From: Membranipora membranacea
Lineage: Eukaryota > Bryozoa > Gymnolaemata > Cheilostomatida > Membraniporidae
Direction: 5' to 3'
Assembly: GCA_914767715.1 (NCBI GenBank)
Contig: OU612072.1
Coordinates: 19,036,001 to 19,096,000 of the forward strand
Length of the DNA stretch: 60,000 bases
Of the stretch, positions 12,507 through 25,500 are shown piece by piece. The translations under genes and the position numbers were made by a program. The stretch's first letter is position 1, and each line of letters begins with the position of its first letter. The notes under the pieces were generated by a model that saw only the letters and a list, made by a program, of their open reading frames with translations, searched no databases and had not been told where the DNA came from.

Positions 12507-14173
12507 GATCTTGATATTCGGGACTTAGAACGAGGCCAATGAGGCCATCAACTGCTCAGAGTTTGAAAGATTTTCCGATTGCTTATTCAAATTTGACCCT
12601 GCCTTTTGGCATGTTTTTTCATGACAAAAGTGGCCCAGGTTAAAAAGGTTGCTGACGCCAAACAAAGAGGAGCAGTCCCGAACGGGTTTCAGTTTCAAAG
12701 TCAGCATGAAATTGCCTACGTTATAGAGCAGGTTAGAGGGAAATCAATTTTTAAACTGGCCGTAAAAAAACCAAGAGTCCCCCCTTTGTTACTTTTTTAA
12801 ATTTTAAACTCGCTCTAATTCCCGTTCTATTTATCGTAGGATCTTGCTATTCGGGACTTAGAATGAGGCCAATGAGACCATCAACTGGTCAGAGTTTGAA
12901 AGAATTCCGATGGCTATTTCAAATTTCACCCTGCCGTTTAGCATGTTTTTTTATGACAAAAGTGGCCCAGGTTAAAAAGGTTGCTGACGCCAAACAAAGA
13001 GGAGCAGTCCCGAACGGGTTTCAGTTTCAAAGTCAGCATGAAATTGCCTACGTTATAGAGCAGGTTAGAAGGAAATCAATTTTTTAAGCTGGCCGTAAAA
13101 AAAACCAAGGGTCCCCCCTTTGTTACTTTTTTAAATTTTAAACTCGCTCTAATTCCTGTTCTATATAACGTAGGATCTTGATATTCGGGACTTAGAATGA
13201 GGCCAATGAGGCCATCAACTGGTCAAAGTTTGAAAGAATTCCGATGGCTATTTCAAATTTGAGCCTGCCGTTTGGCATGTTTTTTTATGACAAAAGTGGC
13301 CCTCGTTAAAAAGGTTGCTGACGCCAAACAAAGAGGGGCAGTCCCGAATGGGTTTCAGTTTCAAAGTCAGCATGAAATTGCCTACGTTATAGAGCAGGTT
13401 AGAAGGAAATCTATTTTTTAAACTGGCCGTAAAAAAAACCAAGGGTCCCCCCTTTGTTACTTTTTTAAATTTTATACTCGCTCTAATTCCTGTTCTATTT
13501 ATCGTAGGATCTTGATATTCGGGACTTAGAATGAGGCCAATGAGACCATCAACTGGTCAGAGTTTGAAAGAATTCCGATGGCTAATTCAAATTTGACCCT
13601 GCCGTTTGACATGTTTTTTATGACAAAAGTGGCCCAGGTTAAAAAGGTTGCTGACGCCAAACAAAGAGGAGCAGTCCCGAACGGGTTTCAGTTTCATAGT
13701 CAGCATGAAATTGCCTACGTTATAGAGCAGGTTAGAAGGAAATCTATTTTTTAAACTGGCCGTAAAAAAAACCAAGGGTCCCCCTTTGTTACTTTTTTAA
13801 ATTTTAACTCGCTCTAATTCCTGTTCTATTTATCCTAGGATCTTGATATTCGGGACTTAGAATGAGGCCAATGAGGCCATCAACCGGTCAGAGTTTGAAA
13901 GAATTCCGATTGCTATTTCAAATTTGAGCCTGCCGTTTGGCATGTTTTTTTATGACAAAAGTGGCCAAGGTTAAAAAGGTTGCTGACGCCAAAAAAAGAG
14001 GAGCAGTCCCGAACGGGTTTCAGTTTCAAAGTCAGCATGAAATTTCCTACGTTAAAGAGCAGGTTAGAAGAAATATATATTTTTTAAACCGGCCGTAAAT
14101 AAAACCAAGGGTCCCCCCTTTGTTACTTTTTAAAATTTTAAACTCACTCTAATTCCTGTTCTATTTATCGGAG
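12507..14173 (+). repeat. Five units related to 38.5-39.9 kb and 48.1-49.8 kb
   Basis: Units start at 12507, 12840, 13174, 13508 and 13839. Unit 12507 has GAAAGATTTTCC, seen again at 48126 and 52796. Unit 13174 has GGTCAAAGTTTG, seen again at 38535 and 40864. Unit 13508 has CCGTTTGACATG with a T6 run in place of T7, seen again at 38868, 41197, 48793 and 53463. Unit 13839 is of the CGTAAATAAAACC type. Confidence 0.8.
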
Positions 14174-17100
14174 GATCTTGATATTCAGGAGTTAGAATGA
14201 GGCCAATGAGGCCATCGACTGGTCAGAGTTTGAAAGAATTCCAATTGCTATTTCAAATTTGAGCCTGCCTTTTGGCATGTTTTTTCATGACAAAAGTGGC
14301 CCTCGTTAAAAAGGTTGCTGACGCCAAACAAAGAGGAGCAGTCCCGAACGGGTTTCAGTTTCAAAGTCAGCATGAAATTGCCTACGTTATAGAGCAGGTT
14401 AGAAGGAAATCTATTCTTTAAACTGGCCGTAAAAAAAACCAAGGGTCCCCCCTTTGTTACTTTTTTTAATTTTAAACTCGCTCTTATTCCTGTTCTATTT
14501 ATCCTAGGATCTTGATATTCGGGACTTAGAATGAGGCCAATGAGGCCATCAACTGCTCAGAGTTTGAAAGAATTCCGATTGCTAATTCAAATTTGAGCCT
14601 GCCTTTAGGCATGTTTTTTCATGACAAAAGTGGCCCTCGTTAAAAAGGTTGCTGACGCCAAACAAAGAGGAGCAGTCCCGAACGGGTTTCAGTTTCAAAG
14701 TCAGCATGAAATTGCCTACGTTATAGAGCAGGTTAGAGGGAAATCAATTTTTTAAACTGGTCGTAAAAAAACCAAGAGTCCCCCCTTTGTTACTTTTTTA
14801 AATTTTAAACTCGCTCTAATTCCTGTTCTATTTATCGTAGGATCTTGATATTCGGGACTTAGAATGAGACCAATGAGGCCATCAACTGGTCAGAGTTTGA
14901 AAGAATTCCGATGGCTATTTCAAATTTGACCCTGCCGTTTAGCATGTTTTTTAATGACAAAAGTGGCCCAGGTTAAAAAGGTTGCTGACGCCAAACAAAG
15001 AGGAGCAGTCCCGAACGGGTTTCAGTTTCAAAGTCAGCATGAAATTGCCTACGTTATAGAGCAGGTTAGAAGGAAATCAATTTTTTAAGCTGGCCGTAAA
15101 AAAAACCAAGGGTCCCCCCTTTGTTACTTTTTTAAATTTTAAACTCGCTCTAATTCCTGTTCTATTTATCCTAGGATCTTGATATTCGGGATTTTGAATG
15201 AGGCCAATGAGGCCATCAACTGGTCAGAGTTTGAAAGAATTCCAATTGCTATTTCAAATTTGAGCCTGCCTTTTGGCATGTTTTTTCATGACAAAAGTGG
15301 CCCTCGTTAAAAAAGTTGCTGACGCCAAACAAAGAGGAGCAGTCCCGAACGGGTTCCAGTTTCAAAGTCAGCATGAAATTGCCTACGTTATAGAGCCGGT
15401 TAGAAAGAAATCAATTTTTTAAGCTGGCCGTAAAAAAAAACCAAGGGTCCCCCCTTTGTTACTTTTTTAAATTTAAACTCGCTCTAATCCCTGTTCTATT
15501 TATCGTAGGATCTTGATATTCGGGACTTAGAATGACGCCAATGAGGCCATCAACTGGTCAGAGTTTGAAAGAATTCACCTTGCTATTTCAAATTCGAGCC
15601 TGCCGTTTGGCATGTTTTTTTATGACAAAAGTGGCCCTCGTTAAAAAGGTTGCTGACGCCAAACAAAGAGGGGCAGTCCCGAACGGGTTTCAGTTTCAAA
15701 GTCAGCATGAAATTGCCTACGTTATAGAGCAGGTTAAAAGGAAATCTATTTTTTAAACTGGCCGTAAAAAAAACCAAGGGTCGCCCCTTTGTTACTTTTT
15801 TAATATTTAAACTCGCTCTAATTCCTGTTCTATTTATCCTAGGATCTTGATATTCGGGACTTAGAATGAGGCCAATGAGGCCATCAACTGGTCAGAGTTT
15901 GAAAGAATTCACTTTGCTATTTCAAATTTGAGCCTGCCTTTTGGCATGTTTTTTCATGACAAAAGTGGCCCTCGTTAAAAAGGTTGCTGACGCCAAACAA
16001 AGAGGGGCAGTCCCGAACGGGTTTCAGTTGCAAAGTCAGCATGAAATTGCTTACGTTATAGAGCAGGTTAGAAGGAAATCAATTTTTTAAGCTGGCCGTA
16101 AAAAAAACCAAGGGTCCCCCCTTTGTTACTTTTTTAAATTTTAAACTCGCTCTAATTCCTGTTCTATTTATCGTAGGATCTTGATATTCGGGACTTAGAA
16201 TGAGACCAATGAGGCCATCAACTGGTCAGAGTTTGAAAGAATTCCGATTGCTATTTCAAATTTGAGCCTGCCTTTTGGCATGTTTTTTCATGACAAAAGT
16301 GGCCCTCGTTAAAAAGGTTGCTGACGCCAAACAAAGAGGAGCAATCCCGAACGGGTTTCAGTTTCAAAGTCAGCATGAAATTGCCTACGTTATAGAGCAG
16401 GTAAGAGGGAAATCAATTTTTTAAGCTGGCCGTAAAAAAAACCAAGGGTCCCCCCTTTGTTACTTTTTTAAATTTAAAACTCGCTCTAATTCCTGTTATA
16501 TTTATCATAGGATCTTGATATTCAGGACTTAGAATGAGGCCAATGAGGCCATCAAATGGTCAGAGTTTGAAAGAATTCCGATGGCTATTTCATATTTGAG
16601 CCTGCCGTTTGGCATGTTTTTTTATGACAAAAGTGGCCCAGGTTAAAAAGGTTGCTGACGCCAAACAAAGAGGAGCAGTCCCGAACGGGTTTCAGTTTCA
16701 AAGTCAGCATGAAATTGCCTACGTTATAGAGCAGGTTAGAAGGAAATCAATTTTTTAAGCTGGCCGTAAAAAAAACCAAGGGTCCCCCCTTTGTTACTTT
16801 TTTAAATTTTAAACTCGCTCTAATTCCTGTTCTATTTATCGTAGGATCTTGATATTCGGGATTTTGAATGAGGCCAATGAGGCCATCAACTGGTCAGAGT
16901 TTGAAAGAATTCCAATTGCTTTTTCAAATTTGAGCCTGCCTTTTGGCATGTTTTTTCATGACAAAAGTGGCCCTCGTTAAAAAGGTTGCTGACGCCAAAC
17001 AAAGAGGGGCAGTCCCGAACGGGTTTCGGTTTCAAAGTCAGCATGAAATTGCCTACGTTATAGAGCAGGTTAGAAGGAAATCTATTTTTTAAACTGGCCG

Positions 17101-20100
17101 TAAAAAAAACCAAGGGTCCCCCCTTTGTTACCTTTTTAAATTTTAACTCGCTCTAATTCCTGTTCTATTTATCCTAGGATCTTGATATTCGGGACTTAGA
17201 AAGAGGCCAATGAGGCCATCAACTGGTCAGAGTTTGAAAGAATTCCGATTGCTATTTCAAATTTGAGCCTGCCTTTTGGCATGTTTTTTCATGACAAAAG
17301 TGGCCCTCGTTAAAAAGGTTGCTGACGCCAAACAAAGAGGAGCAGTCCCGAACGGGTTTCAGTTTCAAAGTCAGCATGAAATTGCCTACGTTATAGAGCG
17401 GGTTAGAAGGAAATCTATTCTTTAAACTGGCCGTAAAAAAAACCAAGGGTCCCCCCTTTGTTACTTTTTTTAATTTTAAACTCGCTCTAATTCCTGTTCT
17501 ATTTATCCTAGGATCTTGATATTCGGGACTTAGAATGAGGCCAATGAGGCCATCAACTGCTCAGAGTTTGAAAGAATTCCGATTGCTAATTCAAATTTGA
17601 GCCTGCCTTTAGGCATGTTTTTTCATGACAAAAGTGGCCCTCGTTAAAAAGGTTGCTGACGCCAAACAAAGAGGAGCAGTCCCGAACGGGTTTCAGTTTC
17701 AAAGTCAGCATGAAATTGCCTACGTTATAGAGCAGGTTAGAGGGAAATCAATTTTTTAAACTGGTCGTAAAAAAACCAAGAGTCCCCTCTTTGTTACTTT
17801 TTTAAATTTTAAACTCGCTCTAATTCCTGTTCTATTTATCGTAGGATCTTGATATTCGGGACTTAGAATGAGACCAATGAGGCCATCAACTGGTCAGAGT
17901 TTGAAAGAATTCCGATGGCTATTTCAAATTTGACCCTGCCGTTTAGCATGTTTTTTTATGACAAAAGTGGCCCAGGTTAAAAAGGTTGCTGACGCCAAAC
18001 AAAGAGGAGCAGTCCCGAACGGGTTTCAGTTTCAAAGTCAGCATGAAATTGCCTACGTTATAGAGCAGGTTAGAAGGAAATCAATTTTTTAAGCTGGCCG
18101 TAAAAAAAACCAAGGGTCCCCCCTTTGTTACTTTTTTAAATTTTAAACTCGCTCTAATTCCTGTTCTATTTATCCTAGGATCTTGATATTCGGGATTTTG
18201 AATGAGGCCAATGAGGCCATCAACTGGTCAGAGTTTGAAAGAATTCCAATTGCTATTTCAAATTTGAGCCTGCCTTTTGGCATGTTTTTTCATGACAAAA
18301 GTGGCCCTCGTTAAAAAAGTTGCTGACGCCAAACAAAGAGGAGCAGTCCCGAACGGGTTCCAGTTTCAAAGTCAGCATGAAATTGCCTACGTTATAGAGC
18401 AGGTTAGAAGGAAATCAATTTTTTAAGCTGGCCGTAAAAAAAACCAAGGGTCCCCCCTTTGTTGCTTTTTTAAATTTAAACTCGCTCTAATCCCTGTTCT
18501 ATTTATCGTAGGATCTTGATATTCGGGACTTAGAATGAGGCCAATGAGGCCATCAACTGGTCAGAGTTTGAAAGAATTCACCTTGCTATTTCAAATTCGA
18601 GCCTGCCGTTTGGCATGTTTTTTTATGACCAAAGTGGCCCTCGTTAAAAAGGTTGCTGACGCCAAACAAAGAGGGGCAGTCCCGAACGGGTTTCGGTTTC
18701 AAAGTCAGCATGAAATTGCCTACGTTATAGAGCAGGTTAAAAGGAAATCTATTTTTTAAACTGGCCGTAAAAAAAACCAAGGGTCCCCCCTTTGTTACTT
18801 TTTTAATATTTAAACTCGCTCTAATTCCTGTTCTATTTATCCTAGGATCTTGATATTCGGGACTTAGAATGAGGCCAATGAGGCCATCAACTGGTCAGAG
18901 TTTGAAAGAATTCACCTTGCTATTTCAAATTTGAGCCTGCCTTTTGGCATCTTTTTTCATGACAAAAGTGGCCCTCGTTAAAAAGGTTGCTGACGCCAAC
19001 CAAAGAGGAGCAATCCCGAACGGGTTTCAGTTTCAAAGTCAGCATGAAATTGCCTACGTTATAGAGAAGGTAAGAGGTAAATCAATTTTTTAAGCTGGCC
19101 GTAAAAAAAACCAAGGGTCCCCCCTTTGTTACTTTTTTAAATTTAAAACTCGCTCTAATTCCTGTTATATTTATCATAGGATCTTGATATTTAGGACTTA
19201 GAATGAGGCCAATGAGGCCATCAAATGGTCAGAGTTTGAAAGAATTCCGATGGCTATTTCATATTTGAGCCTGCCGATTGGCATGTTTTTTTATGACAAA
19301 AGTGGCCCAGGTTAAAAAGGTTGCTGACGCCAAACAAAGAGGAGCAGTCCCGAACGGGTTTCAGTTTCAAAGTCAGCATGAAATTGCCTACGTTATAGAG
19401 CAGGTTAGAAGGAAATCAATTTTTTAAGCTGGCCGTAAAAAAAACCAAGGGTCCCCCCTTTGTTACTTTTTTAAATTTTAAACTCGCTCTAATTCCTGTT
19501 CTATTTATCGTAGGATCTTGATATCCGGGATTTTGAATGAGGCCAATGAGGCCATCAACTGGTCAGAGTTTGAAAGAATTCCAATCGCTATTTCAAATTT
19601 GAGCCTGCCTTTTGGCATGTTTTTTCATGACAAAAGTGGCCCTCGTTAAAAAGGTTGCTGACGCCAAACAAAGAGGGGCAGTCCCGAACAGGTTTCGGTT
19701 TCAAAGTCAGCATGAAATTGCCTACGTTATAGAGCAGGTTAGAAGGAAATCTATTTTTTAAACTGGCCGTAAAAAAAACCAAGGGTCCCCCCTTTGTTAC
19801 TTTTTTAAATTTTAACTCGCTCTAATTCCTGTTCTATTTATCCTAGGATCTTGATATTCGGGACTTAGAATGAGGCCAATGAGGCCATCAACTGGTCAGA
19901 GTTTAAAAGAATTCCGATTGCTATTTCAAATTTGAGCCTGCATTTTGGCATGTTTTTTCATGACAAAAGTGGCCCTCTTTAAAAAGGTTGCTGACGCCAA
20001 ACAAAGAGGAGCAGTCCCGAACGGGTTTCAGTTTCAAAGTCAGCATGAAATTGCCTACGTTATAGAGCAGGTTAGAAGGAAATCTATTCTTTAAACTGGC

Positions 20101-22516
20101 CGTAAAAAAAACCAAGGGTCCCCCCTTTGTTACTTTTTTAAATTTTAAACTCGCTCTAATTCCTCTTCTATTTATCCTAGGATCTTGATATTCGGGATTT
20201 TGAATGAGGCCAATGAGGCCATCAACTGGTCAGAGTTTGAAAGAATTCCAATTGCTATTTCAAATTTGAGCCTGCCTTTTGGCATGTTTTTTCATGACAA
20301 AAGTGGCCCTCGTTAAAAAGGTTGCTGACGCCAAACAAAGAGGAGCAGTCCCGAACGGGTTTCAGTTTCAAAGTCAGCATGAAATTTCCTACGTTATAGA
20401 GCAGCTTAGAAGGAAATATATTTTTTAAACTGGCCGTAAAAAAAACCAAGGGTCCCCCCTTTGTTACTTTTTTAAATTTTAAACTCGCTCTAATTCCTGT
20501 TCTATTTATCGTAGGATCTTGATATTCGGGACTTAGAATGAAGCCAATGAGGCCATCAACTGGTCAGAGTTTGAAAGAATTCCGATTGCTATTTCAAATT
20601 TGAGCCTGCCGTTTGGCATGTTTTTTTATGACAAAAGTGGCCAAGGATAAAAAGGTTGCTGAAGCCAAAAAAGACGAGCAGTCCCGAACGGGTTTCAGTT
20701 TCAAAGTCAGCATGAAATTTCCTACGTTATAGAGCAGGTTAGAAGGAAATATATTTTTTAAACTGGCCGTAAAAAAAAACCAAGGGTCCCCCCTTTGTTA
20801 CTTTTTTAAATTTTAAACTCACTCTAATTCCTGTTCTATTTATCGGAGGATCTTGATATTCGGGACTTAGAATGAGGCCAATGAGGCCATTAACTAGTCA
20901 GAGTTTGAAAGAATTCCGATGGCTATTTCAAATTTGAGCCTGCCGTTTGGCATGTTTTTTTATGACAAAAGTGGCCCAGGTTAAAAAGGTTGCTGACGCC
21001 AAACAAAGAGGAGCAGTCCCGAACGGGTTTCAGTTTCAAAGTCAGCATGAAATTTCCTACGTTATAGAGCAGGTTAGAAGGAAATCTATTTTCTAAACTG
21101 GCCGTAAAAAAAACCAAGGGTCCCCCCTTTGTTACTTTTTTAAATTTTAACTCGCTCTAATTCCTGTTCTATTTATCCTAGAATCTTGATATTCGGGACT
21201 TAGAATGAAGCCAATGAGGCCATCAACTGGTCAGAGTTTGAAAGAATTCCGATTGCTATTTCAAATTTGAGCCTGCCTTTTGGCATGTTTTTTCATGATT
21301 AAAGTGGCCCTCGTTAAAAAGGTTGCTGACGCCAAACAAAGAGGAGCAGTCCCGAACGGGTTTCAGTTTCAAAGTCAGCATGAAATTTCCTACGTTATAG
21401 AGCAGGTTAAAAGGAAATCTATTCATTAAACTGGCCGTAAAAAAAACCAAGGGTCCCCCCTTTGTTACTTTTTTTAATTTTAAACTCGCTCTAATTCCTG
21501 TTCTATTTATCCTAAGATCTTGATATTCGGGACTTAGAATGAGGCCAATGAGGCCATCAACTGCTCAGAGTTTGAAAGAATTCCGATTGCTAATTCAAAT
21601 TTGAGCCTGCCTTTTGGCATGTTTTTTCATGACAAAAGTGGCCCTCGTTAAAAAGGTTGCTGACGCCAAACAAAGAGGAGCAGTCCCGAACGGGTTTCAG
21701 TTTCAAAGTCAGCATGAAATTGCCTACGTTTTAGAGCAGGTTAGAGGGAAATCAATTTTTTAAACTGGTCGTAAAAAATCCAAGAGTCCCCCCTTTGTTA
21801 CTTTTTTAAATTTTAAACTCGCTCTAATTCCTGTTCTATTTATCGTAGGATCTTGATATTCAGGACTTAGAATGAGGCCAATGAGGCCATCAACTGGTCA
21901 GAGTTTGAAAGAATTCCGATGGCTATTTCAAATTTGACCCTGCCGTTTAGCATGTTTTTTTATGACAAAAGTGGCCCAGGTTAAAAAGGTTGCTGACGCC
22001 AAACAAAGAGGAGCAGTCCCGAACGGGTTTCAGTTTCAAAGTCAGCATGAAATTGCCTACGTTATAGAGCAGGTTAGAAGGAAATCAATTTTTTAAGCTG
22101 GCCGTAAAAAAAAACCAAGGGTCCCCCCTTTGTTACTTTTTTAAATTTTAAACTCGCTCTAATTCCTGTTCTATTTATCGTAGGATCTTGATATTCGGGA
22201 TTTTGAATGAGGCCAATGAGGCCATCAACTGGTCAGAGTTTGAAAGAATTCCAATTGCTATTTCAAATTTGAGCCTGCCTTTTGGCATGTTTTTTCATGA
22301 CAAAAGTGGCCCTCGTTAAAAAGGTTGCTGACACCAAACAAAGAGGGGCAGTCCCGAACGGGTTTCGGTTTCAAAGTCAGCATGAAATTGCCTACGTTAT
22401 AGAGCAGGTTAGAAGGAAATCTATTTTTTAAACTGGCCGTAAAAAAAACCAAGGGTCCCCCCTTTGTTACTTTTTTAAATTTTAACTCGCTCTAATTCCT
22501 GTTCTATTTATCCTAG
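14174..22516 (+). repeat. Cassette M-A'-C-D'-N-E-F with 9-unit (3.0 kb) spacing
   Basis: Units start at 14174, 14508 (M), 14841 (A'), 15175 (C), 15509 (D'), 15843 (N), 16177 (E), 16511 (F), 16845 (G'), 17178 (X), 17512 (M), 17845 (A'), 18179 (C), 18512 (D'), 18846 (N/E chimera), 19180 (F), 19514 (G), 19847 (H), 20181 (I), 20515 (J), 20849 (K), 21182 (L), 21516 (M), 21849 (A) and 22184 (G). M reads ACTGCTCAG and GCTAATTC. C reads GTTAAAAAAGTTGC and GGGTTCCAG. D' reads GAATTCACCTTG and AATTCGAGCC. E reads GCAATCCCG and CAGGTAAGAGG. F reads CAAATGGTCAG. The M-A'-C-D' block at 14508-15842 recurs at 17512-18845. Confidence 0.85.
18846..19179 (+). repeat. Chimeric N/E unit
   Basis: The left part has the N tag CACCTTGC with AATTTGAGCC. 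The right part has the E tags GCCAACC, GCAATCCCG and GTAAGAGG. In the sister block N (15843) and E (16177) are separate neighbours, so this unit looks like the product of an unequal exchange that removed one unit. The switch lies between about 18920 and 18998. GGCATCTTTT in place of GGCATGTTTT is a private change. Confidence 0.75.
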
Positions 22517-25500
22517 GATCTTGATATTCGGGACTTAGAATGAGGCCAATGAGGCCATCAACTGGTCAGGGTTTGAAAGAATTCCGATGGCTATTTCAAA
22601 TTTGACCCTGCCGTTTAGCATGTTTTTTTATGACAAAAGTGGCCCAGGTTAAAAAGGTTGCTGACGCCAAACAAAGAGGAGCAGTCCCGAACGGGTTTCA
22701 GTTTCAAAGTCAGCATGATATTGCCTACGTTATAGAGCAGGTTAGAAGGAAATCAATTTTTTAAGCTGGCCGTAAAAAAAACCAAGGGTCCCCCCTTTGT
22801 TACTTTTTTAAATTTTAACTCGCTCTAATTCCTGTTCTATTTATCCTAGGATCTTGATATTCGGGACTTAGAATGAGACCAATGAGGCCATCAACTGGTC
22901 AGAGTTTGAAAGAATTCCGATGGCTATTTCAAATTTGACCCTGCCGTTTAGCATGTTTTTTTATGACAAAAGTGGCCCAGGTTAAAAAGGTTGCTGACGC
23001 CAAACAAAGAGGAGCAGTCCCGAACGGGTTTCAGTTTCAAAGTCAGCATGAAATTGCCCACGTTATAGAGCAGGTTAGAAGGAAATCAATTTTTTAAGCT
23101 GGCCGTAAAAAAAACCAAGGGTCCCCCCTTTGTTACTTTTTTAAATTTTAAACTCGCTCTAATTCCTGTTCTATTTATCCTAGGATCTTGATATTCGGGA
23201 TTTTGAATGAGGCCAATGAGGCCATCAACTGGTCAGAGTTTGAAAGAATTCCAATTGCTATTTCAAATTTGAGCCTGCCTTTTGGCATGTTTTTTCATGA
23301 CAAAAGTGGCCCTCGTTAAAAAAGTTGCTGACGCCAAACAAAGAGGAGCAGTCCCGAACGGGTTCCAGTTTCAAAGTCAGCATGAAATTGCCTACGTTAT
23401 AGAGCAGGTTAGAAGGAAATCAATTTTTTAAGCTGGCCGTAAAAAAAACCAAGGGTCCCCCCTTTGTTGCTTTTTTAAATTTAAACTCGCTCTAATCCCT
23501 GTTCTATTTATCGTAGGATCTTGATATTCGGGACTTAGAATGAGGCCAATGAGGCCATCAACTGGTCAGAGTTTGAAAGAATTCACCTTGCTATTTCAAA
23601 TTCGAGCCTGCCGTTTGGCATGTTTTTTCATGACAAAAGTGGCCCTCGTTAAAAAGGTTGCTGACGCCAAACAAAGAGGGGCAGTCCCGAACGGGTTTCA
23701 GTTGCAAAGTCAGCATGAAATTGCTTACGTTATAGAGCAGGTTAGAAGGAAATCAATTTTTTCAGCTGGCCGTAAAAAAAACCAAGGGTCCCCCCTTTGT
23801 TACTTTTTTAAATTTTAAACTCCCTCTAATTCCTGTTCTATTTATCGTAGGATCTTGATATTCGGGACTTAGAATGAGACCAATGAGGCCATCAACTGGT
23901 CAGAGTTTGAAAGAATTCCGATTGCTATTTCAAATTTGAGCCTGCCTTTTGGCATGTTTTTTCATGACAAAAGTGGCCCTCGTTAAAAAGGTTGCTGACG
24001 CCAACCAAAGAGGAGCAATCCCGAACGGGTTTCAGTTTCAAAGTCAGCATGAAATTGCCTACGTTATAGAGCAGGTAAGAGGGAAATCAATTTTTTAAGC
24101 TGGCCGTAAAAAAAACCAAGGGTCCCCCCTTTGTTACTTTTTTAAATTTAAAACTCGCTCTAATTCCTGTTATATTTATCATAGGATCTTGATATTCAGG
24201 ACTTAGAATGAGGCCAATGAGGCCATCAAATGGTCAGAGTTTGAAAGAATTCCGATGGCTATTTCATATTTGAGCCTGCCGATTGGCATGTTTTTTTATG
24301 ACAAAAGTGGCCCAGGTTAAAAAGGTTGCTGACGCCAAACAAAGAGGAGCAGTCCCGAACGGGTTTCAGTTTCAAAGTCAGCATGAAATTGCCTACGTTA
24401 TAGAGCAGGTTAGAAGGAAATCAATTTTTTAAGCTGGCCGTAAAAAAAACCAAGGGTCCCCCCTTTGTTACTTTTTTAAATTTTAAACTCGCTCTAATTC
24501 CTGTTCTATTTATCCTAGGATCTTGATATTCGGGATTTTGAATGAGGCCAATGAGGCCATCAACTGGTCAGAGTTTGAAAGAATTCCAATTGCTATTTCA
24601 AATTTGAGCCTGCCTTTTGGCATGTTTTTTCATGACAAAAGTGGCCCTCGTTAAAAAAGTTGCTGACGCCAAACAAAGAGGAGCAGTCCCGAACGGGTTC
24701 CAGTTTCAAAGTCAGCATGAAATTGCCTACGTTATAGAGCAGGTTAGAAGGAAATCAATTTTTTAAGCTGGCCGTAAAAAAAACCAAGGGTCCCCCTTTT
24801 GTTGCTTTTTTAAATTTAAACTCGCTCTAATCCCTGTTCTATTTATCGTAGGATCTTGATATTCGGGACTTAGAATGAGGCCAATGAGGCCATCAACTGG
24901 TCAGAGTTTGAAAGAATTCACCTTGCTATTTCAAATTCGAGCCTGCCGTTTGGCATGTTTTTTCATGACAAAAGTGGCCCTTGTTAAAAAGGTTGCTGAC
25001 GCCAAACAAAGAGGGGCAGTCCCGAACGGGTTTCAGTTGCAAAGTCAGCATGAAATTGCTTACGTTATAGAGCAGGTTAGAAGGAAATCAATTTTTTCAG
25101 CTGGCCGTAAAAAAAACCAAGGGTCCCCCCTTTGTTACTTTTTTAAATTTTAACTCGCTCTAATTCCTGTTCTATTTATCCTAGGATCTTGATATTCGGG
25201 ACTTAGAATGAGGCCAATGAGGCCATCAACTGGTCAGAGTTTGAAAGAATTCCGATGGCTATTTCAAATTTGACCCTGCCGTTTAGCATGTTTTTTTATG
25301 ACAAAAGTGGCCCAGGTTAAAAAGGTTGCTGACGCCAAACAAAGAGGAGCAGTCCCGAACGGGTTTCAGTTTCAAAGTCAGCATGAAATTGCCTACGTTA
25401 TAGAGCAGGTTAGAAGGAAATCAATTTTTTAAGCTGGCCGTAAAAAAAACCAAGGGTCCCCCCTTTGTTACTTTTTTAAATTTTAACTCGCTCTAATTCC